Source of the DNA: an uncultured Alphaproteobacteria bacterium
GTDB lineage: Bacteria; Pseudomonadota; Alphaproteobacteria; Rhizobiales; Ancalomicrobiaceae
DNA length: 62,061 nucleotides
NCBI GenBank assembly: GCA_937892955.1
Contig: CALBKH010000059.1
Span: forward strand, 1 to 62,061
Reading direction: 5' to 3'
Shown here in pieces: positions 10,191 to 18,361 of the stretch. Numbering within the stretch: the stretch's first letter is position 1; each line of letters starts with the position of its first letter. The notes below the pieces were generated by a model that was not told the DNA's origin, ran no database searches, and saw only the letters and a program-made list of their open reading frames with translations. The position numbers were made by a program, and so were the translations under genes.

Positions 10191-10310
10191 GGGGCCGCTA
10201 CCGGAACCATCGGCGTGGCCTGCGCCCAAGCGGGCCTGGAGTATGTCGGGATCGAGGTCGACGAGACCTATTTCGAAGTGGCTCTGAGGAGGCTTCGAAG
10301 CGGGCTCTAA
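10191..10310 (+). pseudogene. Remnant of a DNA adenine/cytosine methyltransferase C-terminus
   Basis: The frame reads GAATGTIGVACAQAG then YVGIEVDETYFEVALRRL before a stop. This matches the conserved C-terminal SAM-binding FxGxG segment of phage and bacterial N4/N6 DNA methyltransferases (usually DPFxGSGTTGVAA followed by GIEIDxEYxxIAxxR). No catalytic DPPY/NPPY motif or start is present, and upstream sequence runs straight into the preceding phage gene. It is therefore a truncated leftover, probably from prophage decay or an excision scar. Family recognition is good; the history is inferred. Confidence 0.6.
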
Positions 10311-10483
10311 CGGGCAATCAGACCGGGCGATTCTTGCTGCCACCTGATCTTGCGCGCCCTGCCATCCGATTTTGCGCGCTACAGTCACCCTCGCCGTCGC
10401 GTCCGCGTCACCGTGGCCGCGCGATCGCTCACCGTCCCGGCTTGATCTCGACGAGGCTCCCCGCTACCCCTCTTCCTGGCGAA
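10311..10483. other. Intergenic gap between phage remnant and tRNA
   Basis: No gene is visible. The stretch contains a short imperfect direct repeat (GATCTTGCGCGC then GATTTTGCGCGC, 10347-10378 region). This is the natural place for a phage attachment site, but with only one prophage end in view I cannot define an att core. Confidence 0.4.
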
Positions 10484-10568
10484 GCGGACGTGGCGAAACC
10501 GGTAGACGCACGAGACTTAAAATCTTGCGCCGCAAGGCGTGCGGGTTCGAGTCCCGCCGTCCGCACCA
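10484..10568 (+). tRNA. tRNA-Leu (anticodon UAA)
   Basis: Acceptor stem GCGGACG pairs with CGTCCGC at 10558-10564, followed by discriminator A and encoded CCA. The anticodon arm is CGAGA-CTTAAAA-TCTTG with anticodon TAA, reading UUA codons. The long variable arm (about TGCGCCGCAAGGCGT) is typical of class II tRNA-Leu, and the T arm GCGGG-TTCGAGT-CCCGC is intact. It directly follows the prophage tail module, so it may mark a prophage boundary or integration neighbourhood. Confidence 0.96.
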
Positions 10569-10658
10569 GATCGCTCGGACCGAGCGTGCGCGCCGTAACT
10601 TTCCGTTCATCTCGGTCTGCGAGCCTGGAGCTGGCGACGTCCGCCGCAAGGGCCGAGC

Positions 10659-10880
10659 ATGATCGTCTTCGGCAAGAACTACTCCTACGCCAACGCCAAA
10701 TCGACCGGCGATTCCTATCGCTTCGCGGCCACGAATCTGCTCGCCGTCAAACGCAACAGCTCCGCCACCATGCTCGACGATGCCCTCACCAACGTCGCTT
10801 GGCAATCCTCGCTGCTCGCCGACAGGCAGGCGAAGAGCAAGTCCGGCTACACCGGCACCCTCGTCGACATCTTCGCCTGA
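10659..10880 (+). CDS. Small hypothetical protein (73 aa)
   Basis: I do not recognise the family. The ATG at 10659 follows a weak AAGGG. The product is soluble, with an aromatic N-terminus (MIVFGKNYSYANAKS) and a Ser-rich middle, no signal peptide and no membrane segment. The codon pattern looks coding, and it stands alone downstream of tRNA-Leu. Confidence 0.5.
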   Translation: MIVFGKNYSYANAKSTGDSYRFAATNLLAVKRNSSATMLDDALTNVAWQSSLLADRQAKSKSGYTGTLVDIFA

Positions 10881-10970
10881 GCGAACGCGCCCAGGCTCAC
10901 CTCTGCCGTCACCGACCGATGGACGCGGCCGCCGTTTTCGGCGACCATCGCCGCCCCATCGGAGGCCGCC

Positions 10971-11285
10971 ATGATCCTGACCCTGGTCCAGTTCGCCCTG
11001 CCCGAGCCGATCGACCTCGCCGAAGCGACGCGGCGGTTCGAATCCTCGGCGCCGAAATACCTCGGCCTCCCCGGCCTGCGTCGCAAACACTACGTCCTCT
11101 CCGAAGACGGCCGCTTCGCCGGCGGCGTCTATCTCTGGGAGAGCCGGGCGGCCGCGGAAGCGGTCTATTCCGGCGAATGGAAGGAACGCGTCGCCGCCCT
11201 CTACGGGTCGGAGCCGGTCGTCACCTGGTTCGAGAGCCCGGTCAGCGTCGACAATCTCACCGGCCGGATCGAGACCGGCCTCTGA
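10971..11285 (+). CDS. YdhR-like dimeric alpha-beta barrel protein
   Basis: A 104-residue single-domain protein starting MILTLVQFALPEPIDLAEA. The pattern of a beta strand, helix, KYLGLPGLRRKHYVLSEDG, then GGVYLWESRAAAEAVY matches putative mono-oxygenase YdhR and related ABM-like dimeric alpha-beta barrel proteins, which bind small aromatics or act as cofactor-free monooxygenases. Length is typical. No partner gene is adjacent, so its substrate is unknown. Confidence 0.75.
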   Translation: MILTLVQFALPEPIDLAEATRRFESSAPKYLGLPGLRRKHYVLSEDGRFAGGVYLWESRAAAEAVYSGEWKERVAALYGSEPVVTWFESPVSVDNLTGRIETGL

Positions 11286-11477
11286 GCCGCCCGACACCCG
11301 CAGACGTTCCGCATTGCGGAAGATCGATTTTTTCGCAGCCACCGGTCTTGAAACGCCGGGCCGCGATGCCGAATTTCTCGCAGTTGCGAAGTGCCGCGCC
11401 TGCGTTTATGAGGAACGCCGCATATATCCGATGCGACCGCCGGGACGGGCGGTGTCGCGATCGACGAGGAGACGAGA

Positions 11478-11819
11478 ATGTTCGGTTTCATGTTCGGTAA
11501 GTCCGCGCCGGTCAAGACCATCACGCCGCCCGACGTCCATCGCATGGCCAAGGACGGTCAGGTGCTGCTGGTCGACGTGCGCGAGGCCCACGAATTCGCG
11601 CAGGGCCACGTGCCCGGCGCCTACAACGCGCCGCTCTCCTCGCTCCACACCACCGCCACCGCGATCCCGCAGGACAAGCCGGTGGTGTTCTACTGCCTCG
11701 TCGGCTCTCGTTCGGCCCGCGCCGTCGACATCTGCCACAAGATGGGCCTGCCGCACGACAGCCACATGGGCGGCGGCATCGGCGCCTGGCGCATGCACGG
11801 CCTGCCGATCGTCCTCTGA
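11478..11819 (+). CDS. Rhodanese-like domain protein
   Basis: A single rhodanese domain of 113 residues. The active-site loop is FYCLVGSRSARA, with the cysteine and the CxxGxR loop that holds a persulfide. The CH2A-like motif VLLVDVREAHEFAQGHVPGA is present. Such stand-alone domains move sulfane sulfur or detoxify cyanide or sulfide in the cytosol. The start at 11478 is preceded by GAGGAGACGAG. The upstream 190 bases hold a short inverted repeat (TTCCGCATTGCGGAA, 11305-11319). Confidence 0.88.
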   Translation: MFGFMFGKSAPVKTITPPDVHRMAKDGQVLLVDVREAHEFAQGHVPGAYNAPLSSLHTTATAIPQDKPVVFYCLVGSRSARAVDICHKMGLPHDSHMGGGIGAWRMHGLPIVL

Positions 11820-11930
11820 TCGAACGAACCCTCGCGTTTCCTCCCGCCGCGCTCCTCCCGAAGCGCGGCGGTGGCACATGTGCGCCCCGGCGGCTATGAC
11901 TCCGACGAGCCGCCACCGCCGGGATTCGTG

Positions 11931-13526
11931 ATGCCTCGATCGCCCGCCCCCGTTCCGCATACCTCGGCGACGCGCGCCGCCGTCGCGGTGCTCGTGGTCG
12001 GCCTCCTCGCCCGGCTGGCGCTCGCCGCCCTGCTCGATCTCGGCGTCGACGAGGCCTATGCCGTCGCGGTGTCGCAGCAGGTCCAACTCTCCTGGTTCGA
12101 CCATCCGCCGATGGTCTTCTGGTGGGTGGAGGCGGCCCGCGCTCTGGCGACGCCCCATTTCGGCGATCCGGTGCCGGCCTTCGTCCTGCGCCTGCCCTTC
12201 GTCCTCGCCTTCACCGTGACGAGCTGGCTGATCTTCGACCTGACGCGGCGGCTGTGGGGGCCGCGCGCCGGCCTGTGGGCGCTGGTGGCGCTGACCCTCG
12301 CGCCCTTCTTCTTCGCCTCGGCCGGCAGCTGGATCGTCCCCGACGGACCGCTGATCCTCTTCCTCGCCGCGACCGCCCGCATCCTCGTCGAGCTGCTGTT
12401 CTTCCGCCCCGAGGGATTGCGCGAGCGCCGCCTGTGGCTCCTCGCCGGCTTGTGCCTGGGCCTCGCCGGCCTGTCGAAGTACCACGCCGCGCTCTTCGCC
12501 TTCGCCGCCTTCACCTTCATCGTGGCGACCCCGCATCGCTTCCATCTGCGCGGTCCCGCGCCGTGGATCGCCGCGGCGATCGCCGTCGTCACCGTCTCGC
12601 CGGTGGTGATCTGGAACGCCGAGAACGGCTGGGTCTCCTTCCTCTTCCAGTCGTCGCGCGGCGGCGGCGGCAAAGGCGTCTCGTGGCCGGGCCTCGGCCG
12701 CGCCGTTCTCGGCCAGCTCGCCTATCTCGCCCCCTGGACGCTCGTCGCCGCGGTCGCCGCCACCGTCTCGCGGCTGCGCGCCGAGAAGAGCCTCGCCGGG
12801 CCGACGGCCTTCCTCACCGCCTTGGCGCTGCCCTCGATCCTGATCTTCACCGCCGTGCCCCTGCGCGGCGGCGACGCGCTGCCGCACTGGCAGATGCCCG
12901 GTTGGCTCTTCCTCCTCCCCGTCCTCGGCAAGGCGATCACCGCCGTCGAAGCGAAGACCGGAAGCCCGTCGCGCCTCGCCCACGGCTTCGCCGTCGCCTC
13001 CACCGCGCTTCTGGCGCTCGCCGCCACCGCCGTCCTCGTGCTGCGCTTCCTGCCGCCTTCGCCGGAGATCGTCTCGGCGCTGAAGATCGACCGCTTCCTC
13101 TCCGAATCGGTCGGCTGGCACGGCCTGCGCGACGAGCTGATCCGCCGCCGTCTCCTCCCGGCGAAACCGCCCGCGCCCGGCACCGCGGCCAAGGATCGGC
13201 CGCTCGTCGTCACCTTCCACTGGATCGACGCCGCCCGCATCGCCGAGGAACTGGGGAGCCACGCCACGGTCGCCGTCTTCGGCCCCGACCCGCGCGGCTT
13301 CGCCTTCCTCTCCGACCCGGCCGATTTCGTCGGCCGCGACGTCCTCGTGATCGGCCGCCCCAAGACCTACGATCGTGGACGCGACGCGCTGATGCCCTAC
13401 GTCGAGCGCCTCGACCTGCAGAACCCGATCACCGTCCACTACGGCGAGACCCGCCTGTTCGAGGCCGAGGTCGCCATCGGCCGCCGGCTGAAGTCGCCCT
13501 ATCCCCTGCCCTATCCCGAGCGCTGA
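11931..13526 (+). CDS. GT39-family integral membrane glycosyltransferase (ArnT-like)
   Basis: About 531 residues from the ATG at 11931; a GTG at 11871 would add 20 unlikely residues. The first hydrophobic helix is followed by LGVDEAYAVAVSQQ, where the DEAY acidic motif in the first periplasmic loop is the catalytic signature of dolichyl/undecaprenyl-phosphate-sugar mannosyltransferases (PMT/ArnT). About ten further membrane segments follow, then a soluble C-terminal domain. It should transfer a lipid-linked sugar to an envelope acceptor. The acceptor is not indicated by neighbours. Confidence 0.82.
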   Translation: MPRSPAPVPHTSATRAAVAVLVVGLLARLALAALLDLGVDEAYAVAVSQQVQLSWFDHPPMVFWWVEAARALATPHFGDPVPAFVLRLPFVLAFTVTSWLIFDLTRRLWGPRAGLWALVALTLAPFFFASAGSWIVPDGPLILFLAATARILVELLFFRPEGLRERRLWLLAGLCLGLAGLSKYHAALFAFAAFTFIVATPHRFHLRGPAPWIAAAIAVVTVSPVVIWNAENGWVSFLFQSSRGGGGKGVSWPGLGRAVLGQLAYLAPWTLVAAVAATVSRLRAEKSLAGPTAFLTALALPSILIFTAVPLRGGDALPHWQMPGWLFLLPVLGKAITAVEAKTGSPSRLAHGFAVASTALLALAATAVLVLRFLPPSPEIVSALKIDRFLSESVGWHGLRDELIRRRLLPAKPPAPGTAAKDRPLVVTFHWIDAARIAEELGSHATVAVFGPDPRGFAFLSDPADFVGRDVLVIGRPKTYDRGRDALMPYVERLDLQNPITVHYGETRLFEAEVAIGRRLKSPYPLPYPER

Positions 13527-13549
13527 GCGTTCAGCCGAGAGGTTTCCCG

Positions 13550-14248
13550 ATGCGGTTCACCACCCCGCTGGTCCCCGGTCGTCTGGTGAAGCGCTACAAG
13601 CGCTTTCTCGCCGACGTGGTGCTCGAAAGCGGTGAGGAGATCACCGCGCACTGCGCCAATTCCGGCTCGATGCTGTCGCTCGCCCGCCCCGGCGCCCGCG
13701 TGCTGTTGCAGAAGTCCGACGACCCGAAGCGCAAGCTCGCCTGGAGCTGGAAGCTCGAGGAGGTCGAGGGCCATCTCGTCTGCATCGATACCGGCCACCC
13801 CAACGCCATCGTCGCCGAAGCGATCGCGGCGGGCACGATCCCCTCGCTCACCGGCTATACCGGCCTGCGGCGCGAGGTGAAATACGGCAAGAATTCCCGC
13901 ATCGACATCCTGCTCGAGGACGAGATCCGCGGCCGCGCCTATGTCGAGGTGAAGAACGTCACCCTGATGCGCGAGCCCGGCCTCGCCGAGTTCCCCGACG
14001 CGGTGACCAGCCGCGGCGCCAAGCACCTCGACGAACTGGCCGACATGGTCGCCGAGGGCCATCGCGCCGTGATGGTCTATCTGGTGAACCGCCCCGACTG
14101 CACCCGCTTCGCCCTCGCCGCCGACATCGACCCGGCCTATGCGCAGGGCTTCGCGGCGGCGCGCGCCCGTGGCGTCGAGATCGAGGTCTGGGCGACCCGG
14201 GTGAGTGCCGAGGAAGTGTTGGTCGAGCGACGGATCGCGGTCGGGTGA
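13550..14248 (+). CDS. sfsA: SfsA, sugar fermentation stimulation protein homologue
   Basis: A full-length SfsA of 232 residues starting MRFTTPLVPGRLVKRYKRF, with the conserved CANSGSM segment, GYTGLRREVKYGKNSRID, the PD-(D/E)xK-like EVKNVTLM and the terminal EVWATRVS. SfsA has an OB-like N-terminal domain and a nuclease-like domain; its cellular role is unresolved. It lies 23 bases after the glycosyltransferase, so co-transcription is plausible. In many alphaproteobacteria it precedes map, as here. Confidence 0.95.
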   Translation: MRFTTPLVPGRLVKRYKRFLADVVLESGEEITAHCANSGSMLSLARPGARVLLQKSDDPKRKLAWSWKLEEVEGHLVCIDTGHPNAIVAEAIAAGTIPSLTGYTGLRREVKYGKNSRIDILLEDEIRGRAYVEVKNVTLMREPGLAEFPDAVTSRGAKHLDELADMVAEGHRAVMVYLVNRPDCTRFALAADIDPAYAQGFAAARARGVEIEVWATRVSAEEVLVERRIAVG

Positions 14249-14265
14249 GGTCGGGGGAACGCCGT

Positions 14266-14386
14266 GCGCGATGGTTCGAGACCGGCCTGCGGCCCTCCTC
14301 ACCATGAGGGTCGTGCGAGTTCATCAATGATTACAATCACCTCATGATAAGGAGGTCGCGCGAGCGACCGTCTCGAACCATCGCGC
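14266..14386. repeat. Palindromic intergenic repeat, family A, copy 1
   Basis: Outer arms GCGCGATGGTTCGAGAC and GTCTCGAACCATCGCGC form a perfect inverted pair around an inner CCTCCTCACCATGAGGG / CCTCATGATAAGGAGG pair. The same design recurs at 44317-44443. It lies between sfsA and map and could fold into a long hairpin. This type of dispersed palindrome is common in Hyphomicrobiales genomes. Confidence 0.85.
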
Positions 14387-14545
14387 TCGACCTGGCGGCG
14401 GCGTACCGAAGCGGAGCGGCGACGCGCAGCAGCAGCCGGCGGAGCCCCCGTCTCCCGCCGCTTTCCTCTGGAATCCGCCGCCGAAGCCTATAAATAGAAC
14501 TCCAGATGCGCGGATCGCCTCCGCCTCCTCTTTTCCGGACGGATC

Positions 14546-15412
14546 ATGGTCAACTACGTCGACGCCACCACCGCGCCGCTCAAGAACACCGGCGCCATCC
14601 GCCTCTACGGCGCCGAGGCCTTCGAGGGCCTGCGCCGGGCCGGCCGCTTCGCCGCCGATTGTCTCGATGCGGTCGCCCCGCTCGCCCGCCCGGGCGTGAC
14701 GACGCAGGAGATCGACGACTTCGTCCACGACTTCGCCCTGAAGGGCGGCGCCCTGCCGGCGACGCTGAACTATCGCGGCTACAACAAGAGCGTCTGCACC
14801 TCGATCAACCACGTCGTCTGCCACGGCATCCCCGACGACCGCCCGCTCAAGGACGGCGACATCGTCAACATCGACGTCACCTTCATCCTCGACGGCTGGC
14901 ACGGGGACAGCTCCCGCATGTACCTCGTCGGTGACGTCAAGCGCGCCGCGAGCCGGCTCGTCGACGTCACCTACGAGAGCCTCATGCGCGGCATCGCCCA
15001 GGTGAAGCCCGGCAACACCACGGCAGACATTGGTAGCGCCATACAAAACTATGTTGAATCGGAGCGATGCTCTGTCGTCCGGGACTTCTGTGGCCACGGA
15101 ATTGGTCTACTTTTTCATGATACTCCCAATATACTCCACTACGGACCAACGTTCTCCTCAGACGCCGAACGGCAACAGGCAATTCGCGGTCATCAGACTG
15201 TCGAACTGCGCCCCGGCATGGTCTTCACCATCGAGCCGATGGTGAACCTCGGTCGCCCGGCGGTGAAGGTGCTCTCCGACGGCTGGACCGCGGTCACCCG
15301 CGACCGCTCGCTCTCCGCCCAGTTCGAACACATGGTCGGCGTCACCGACACCGGCTGCGAAGTGTTCACGTTGTCGGCGAAGGGGCTTCACAAGCCGCCC
15401 TATGCCATCTGA
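14546..15412 (+). CDS. map: Type I methionine aminopeptidase
   Basis: This enzyme removes the initiator methionine from nascent proteins. The 288-residue sequence carries all five metal ligands: Asp in NIDVT (about residue 110), Asp in HGDSSR, His in CGHGIG, Glu in FTIEPM and Glu in AQFEHM. About 10-12 extra residues (around TFSSDAERQQAIRGHQ) lie between HYGP and the PGMVFTIEPM motif compared with usual class I enzymes. From about 15017 to 15190 the codons change character (ATA, CTA, TTT, ACT, CAA) and GC falls visibly, then return to normal. The gene is thus intact but mosaic. Confidence 0.95.
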   Translation: MVNYVDATTAPLKNTGAIRLYGAEAFEGLRRAGRFAADCLDAVAPLARPGVTTQEIDDFVHDFALKGGALPATLNYRGYNKSVCTSINHVVCHGIPDDRPLKDGDIVNIDVTFILDGWHGDSSRMYLVGDVKRAASRLVDVTYESLMRGIAQVKPGNTTADIGSAIQNYVESERCSVVRDFCGHGIGLLFHDTPNILHYGPTFSSDAERQQAIRGHQTVELRPGMVFTIEPMVNLGRPAVKVLSDGWTAVTRDRSLSAQFEHMVGVTDTGCEVFTLSAKGLHKPPYAI

Positions 15413-15459
15413 AGATGTGCCCGCGCCACCGAGGGTGGAATCGCGGACACGAGGCGGAC

Positions 15460-16185
15460 ATGAACGGGTTCGACGACGCGTCGGGCAGAGCCGAGTTGGA
15501 ACCGGCGGAGACCGCCGACCATCGCCACGGCCATCGTGAGCGCCTGAAAGCGCGCTTCCGCGACGCCGGCGCCGAGGCGCTGCCGGACTACGAGTTGCTC
15601 GAACTCGTCCTCTTCCGCTCGATCCCGCGCCGCGACGTCAAGGCGCTGGCGAAAACCCTGATCGCCCGCTTCGGCTCCTTCGCCGAAGTGCTCGGCGCGC
15701 CGGAGGAACGGTTGCGCGAGATCCCCGGCATCGGAGACCAGGTGGCGACCGATCTGAAGATCGTCCGCGCCGCCGGTCTGCGCATGGCCAGAGGCGAGGT
15801 GAAGAAGAAGCCGGTGCTCTCCTCGTGGAGCCAGGTGATCGACTATTGCCGTTCCGCCATGGCCTTCGAGATGCGCGAGCAGTTCCGCATCCTCTTCCTC
15901 GACAAGAAGAACGGCCTGATCGCCGACGAGGTCCAGCAGACCGGTACCGTCGACCATACCCCGGTCTACCCGCGCGAGATCGTCAAACGGGCACTCGAGC
16001 TCTCGGCCTCGGCGATCATCCTCGTCCACAACCACCCTTCGGGTGATCCGACCCCGTCGACCGCCGACATCGCCATGACCCGGCAGATCGTCGACATCGC
16101 CAAGTCGCTCGGCATCGCCGTCCACGACCACATCGTCATCGGCCGCGAGGGCCACGCCAGCTTCAAGGGGCTGCGGCTGCTGTGA
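15460..16185 (+). CDS. radC: RadC/JAMM-domain protein
   Basis: A 241-residue RadC family protein. An N-terminal helix-hairpin-helix part (REIPGIGDQVATDLK) is followed by the C-terminal JAMM-type metalloprotease-like domain with HNHPSGDPTPS and a downstream Asp. ATG 15460 is preceded by GAGGCG; an ATG at 15415 in the same frame is less likely. The family was once linked to DNA repair; its real substrate is unknown. Confidence 0.92.
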   Translation: MNGFDDASGRAELEPAETADHRHGHRERLKARFRDAGAEALPDYELLELVLFRSIPRRDVKALAKTLIARFGSFAEVLGAPEERLREIPGIGDQVATDLKIVRAAGLRMARGEVKKKPVLSSWSQVIDYCRSAMAFEMREQFRILFLDKKNGLIADEVQQTGTVDHTPVYPREIVKRALELSASAIILVHNHPSGDPTPSTADIAMTRQIVDIAKSLGIAVHDHIVIGREGHASFKGLRLL

Positions 16186-16230
16186 GACGGTCGTCGGCCG
16201 CCGGCGCGACCGACCCGACCCGCCGGGCGG

Positions 16231-16497
16231 TCATGGTTCGTATTTCTCGTCCCAGATCAGCACCCGGTCGGCGACATGGTGCTTCGCGGCGACCGCCTCG
16301 ATCGCCTTGACCAGCCGGCGGACGTGCGAGGCCGAGTGAACCTCGACCGCCAGACGCGTCATCGCCCGGCGCGCCGCCGGCAGGTCGAGCCGCGCATGGC
16401 CGTCGCGAGCGCAGGTCCGCGCGACGTCTTCGGCGAACATCCACACGTCGAGATCGCTCTGGGCGGCCTCGTCGATGTCGACGATGATCCGATGCAT
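16231..16497 (-). CDS. Small conserved hypothetical protein (88 aa)
   Basis: I do not recognise a named family. The start at 16497 is set by a strong GGGGAGGCGACGGAG just upstream. The protein is soluble, begins MHRIIVDIDEAAQSDLDVW and ends VLIWDEKYEP, with an Arg/Ala-rich helical middle. It converges with radC and is divergent from the Anbu cluster. Confidence 0.55.
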   Translation of the reverse strand: MHRIIVDIDEAAQSDLDVWMFAEDVARTCARDGHARLDLPAARRAMTRLAVEVHSASHVRRLVKAIEAVAAKHHVADRVLIWDEKYEP

Positions 16498-16827
16498 CTC
16501 CGTCGCCTCCCCGCTCCTCACGCCCCGACGTACCCGCGGTCCCGACCGGCGAAATCGACGCTCCTCAGACGAGCGCGCCGACCACCGCGCGGGCCCGGAC
16601 TCGCCCGAGCCCGCTTCCATGAAGAGCACGCGACGGCGACGAACGCCAGTCCCGTGGCGGCGCGGAATCCCTGCCCATTTCTTGCGCAAGTCGCCTCGGA
16701 ACCACGCAAAACCAAGCCTTTATGCGGAGTTTCCTGCACCTCCAATTCGCTTGCGCACATGTTCGCCCGGGTCGATGATGCTTCTCGAAGCAGCGACGAT
16801 GGGCCGTTGCGAGGAGATGCTCGGACG
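16498..16827. other. Divergent intergenic region upstream of the Anbu cluster
   Basis: No gene is evident in this 330-base gap. The stretch near 16681-16745 has less GC than its surroundings and probably carries the promoter of the ATP-grasp gene, but I see no confident -35/-10 pair. Confidence 0.35.
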
Positions 16828-18315
16828 ATGGTGACAGCCTTCGATGAGATGACAGGGTCGGGTTCCGAGTGCCGACAGGGCTACGAGATCGTCGACACCT
16901 GGCTGAAGAACACGCCGCCCGAGTTGTTGCGCCAACGCCGGCACGAGGCGGAACTGCTCTTCCGCCGCATCGGCATCACCTTCGCCGTCTACGGCGACGC
17001 CGAGGGCGAGGAACGCCTCATCCCCTTCGACATCGTGCCGCGCGTCATCACCCGACCGGAATGGGAGCGGCTCGCCGCCGGCCTCGTCCAACGCGTCACC
17101 GCCCTGAACCTGTTCCTCGACGACGTCTACGGCAAGGGCGAGATCGTCCGCGCCGGCATCATCCCCGAGGATCTCGTCTACAAGAACCCCTATTACCGGC
17201 CCGAGATGCAGGGCGTCGCCCTGCCCCACAAGATCTGGGTGTCGATCGCCGGCATCGACATCGTCCGCGTCGACGCCGACACCTTCTACGTCCTCGAGGA
17301 CAATGCCCGCACCCCCTCCGGCGTCTCCTACATGTTGGAGAACCGCGAGGTCATGCTGCGCCTCTTCCCCGATCTGTGCGCCCGCCACCGCATCGCTCCG
17401 GTCGAGAACTACGCCGACGAGTTGCTCGCCACTCTGAAGTCGATGGCGCCGCGCACCGCCTCCGCCGATCCGACGGTGGCGCTGCTGACCCCCGGCCCGT
17501 TCAACTCGGCCTATTACGAGCACTCGTTCCTCGCCGACAAACTCGGCGCCGAACTGGTCGAGGGCACCGACCTCTACGTGCGCGAGAACGTCGTCTACAT
17601 GCGCACCACCGAGGGGCCGAAGCGGGTCGACGTGATCTATCGCCGCCTCGACGACGACTTCATCGATCCCCTCGCCTTCCGCCCGGATTCGGTCCTCGGC
17701 GTCCCCGGCCTGATGGCCGCCTACCGCGCCGGCAACGTGACGCTCGCCAACGCCGTCGGCACCGGCGTCTCCGACGACAAGGCCGTCTACAGCTACATGC
17801 CGGAGATCATCCGCTTCTACACAGGCAAGGACGCCATCCTGAAGAACGTGCCGACCTGGCGCTGCCGCGAGCCCGACGCCCTGAAATACGTTCTCGATCA
17901 CCTGCCCGAGCTGGTGGTCAAGGAGGTCGACGGCTCCGGCGGCTACGGCATGTTGGTCGGCCCCAAGGCCGACGCCGCCAAGATCGAGACCTTCCGCGCC
18001 AAACTGAAGGCCCATCCGGAGAAGTTCATCGCCCAGCCGACGCTGGCGCTCTCCACCTGCCCGACCTTCGTCGACGAAGGTGTGGCGCCGCGCCACGTCG
18101 ACCTCAGGCCCTATGTTCTGACCGGCGCCGACGGCGTCCGCGTCGTCCCCGGCGGCCTCACTCGCGTGGCGTTGCAGGAAGGGTCGCTGGTGGTCAATTC
18201 CAGCCAGGGCGGCGGCACCAAGGACACCTGGGTGGTCGACGTACCGACCGCTCACCAGAGCCAGTCGATCCAACAGGCCCAGCAACAGCAGCAGTCCGCG
18301 GCCATTTTCATCTGA
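16828..18315 (+). CDS. Circularly permuted ATP-grasp protein (Anbu cluster)
   Basis: A 495-residue DUF404/DUF407-type circularly permuted ATP-grasp enzyme, predicted to form peptide-like bonds using ATP. Visible motifs include ELLFRRIGITFAVYGD, LVYKNPYYRPEMQGV, YVLEDNARTPSGVSYM, VKEVDGSGGYGMLVGP and the terminal NSSQGGGTKDTW. ATG 16828 follows GAGGAG at 16811. The C-terminus ends in a Gln-rich tail (QQAQQQQQSAAIFI). It opens a four-gene cluster with an alpha-E protein, a transglutaminase-like protein and Anbu, a combination known across proteobacteria. Confidence 0.92.
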   Translation: MVTAFDEMTGSGSECRQGYEIVDTWLKNTPPELLRQRRHEAELLFRRIGITFAVYGDAEGEERLIPFDIVPRVITRPEWERLAAGLVQRVTALNLFLDDVYGKGEIVRAGIIPEDLVYKNPYYRPEMQGVALPHKIWVSIAGIDIVRVDADTFYVLEDNARTPSGVSYMLENREVMLRLFPDLCARHRIAPVENYADELLATLKSMAPRTASADPTVALLTPGPFNSAYYEHSFLADKLGAELVEGTDLYVRENVVYMRTTEGPKRVDVIYRRLDDDFIDPLAFRPDSVLGVPGLMAAYRAGNVTLANAVGTGVSDDKAVYSYMPEIIRFYTGKDAILKNVPTWRCREPDALKYVLDHLPELVVKEVDGSGGYGMLVGPKADAAKIETFRAKLKAHPEKFIAQPTLALSTCPTFVDEGVAPRHVDLRPYVLTGADGVRVVPGGLTRVALQEGSLVVNSSQGGGTKDTWVVDVPTAHQSQSIQQAQQQQQSAAIFI

Positions 18316-18361
18316 TCCGTGACGGGACGCGCGCTCCGCCGCCCTCCCGAGGAAGACGCCC

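Noticed and set aside
10659..10880. Considered as a flagellin- or pilin-like fragment
   Set aside because: Too short and without a clear motif; left as hypothetical.
11406..13439. 677-codon minus-strand frame across the rhodanese and glycosyltransferase genes
   Set aside because: Composition is extreme (Glu/Gly/Arg runs) and it overlaps two recognised genes.
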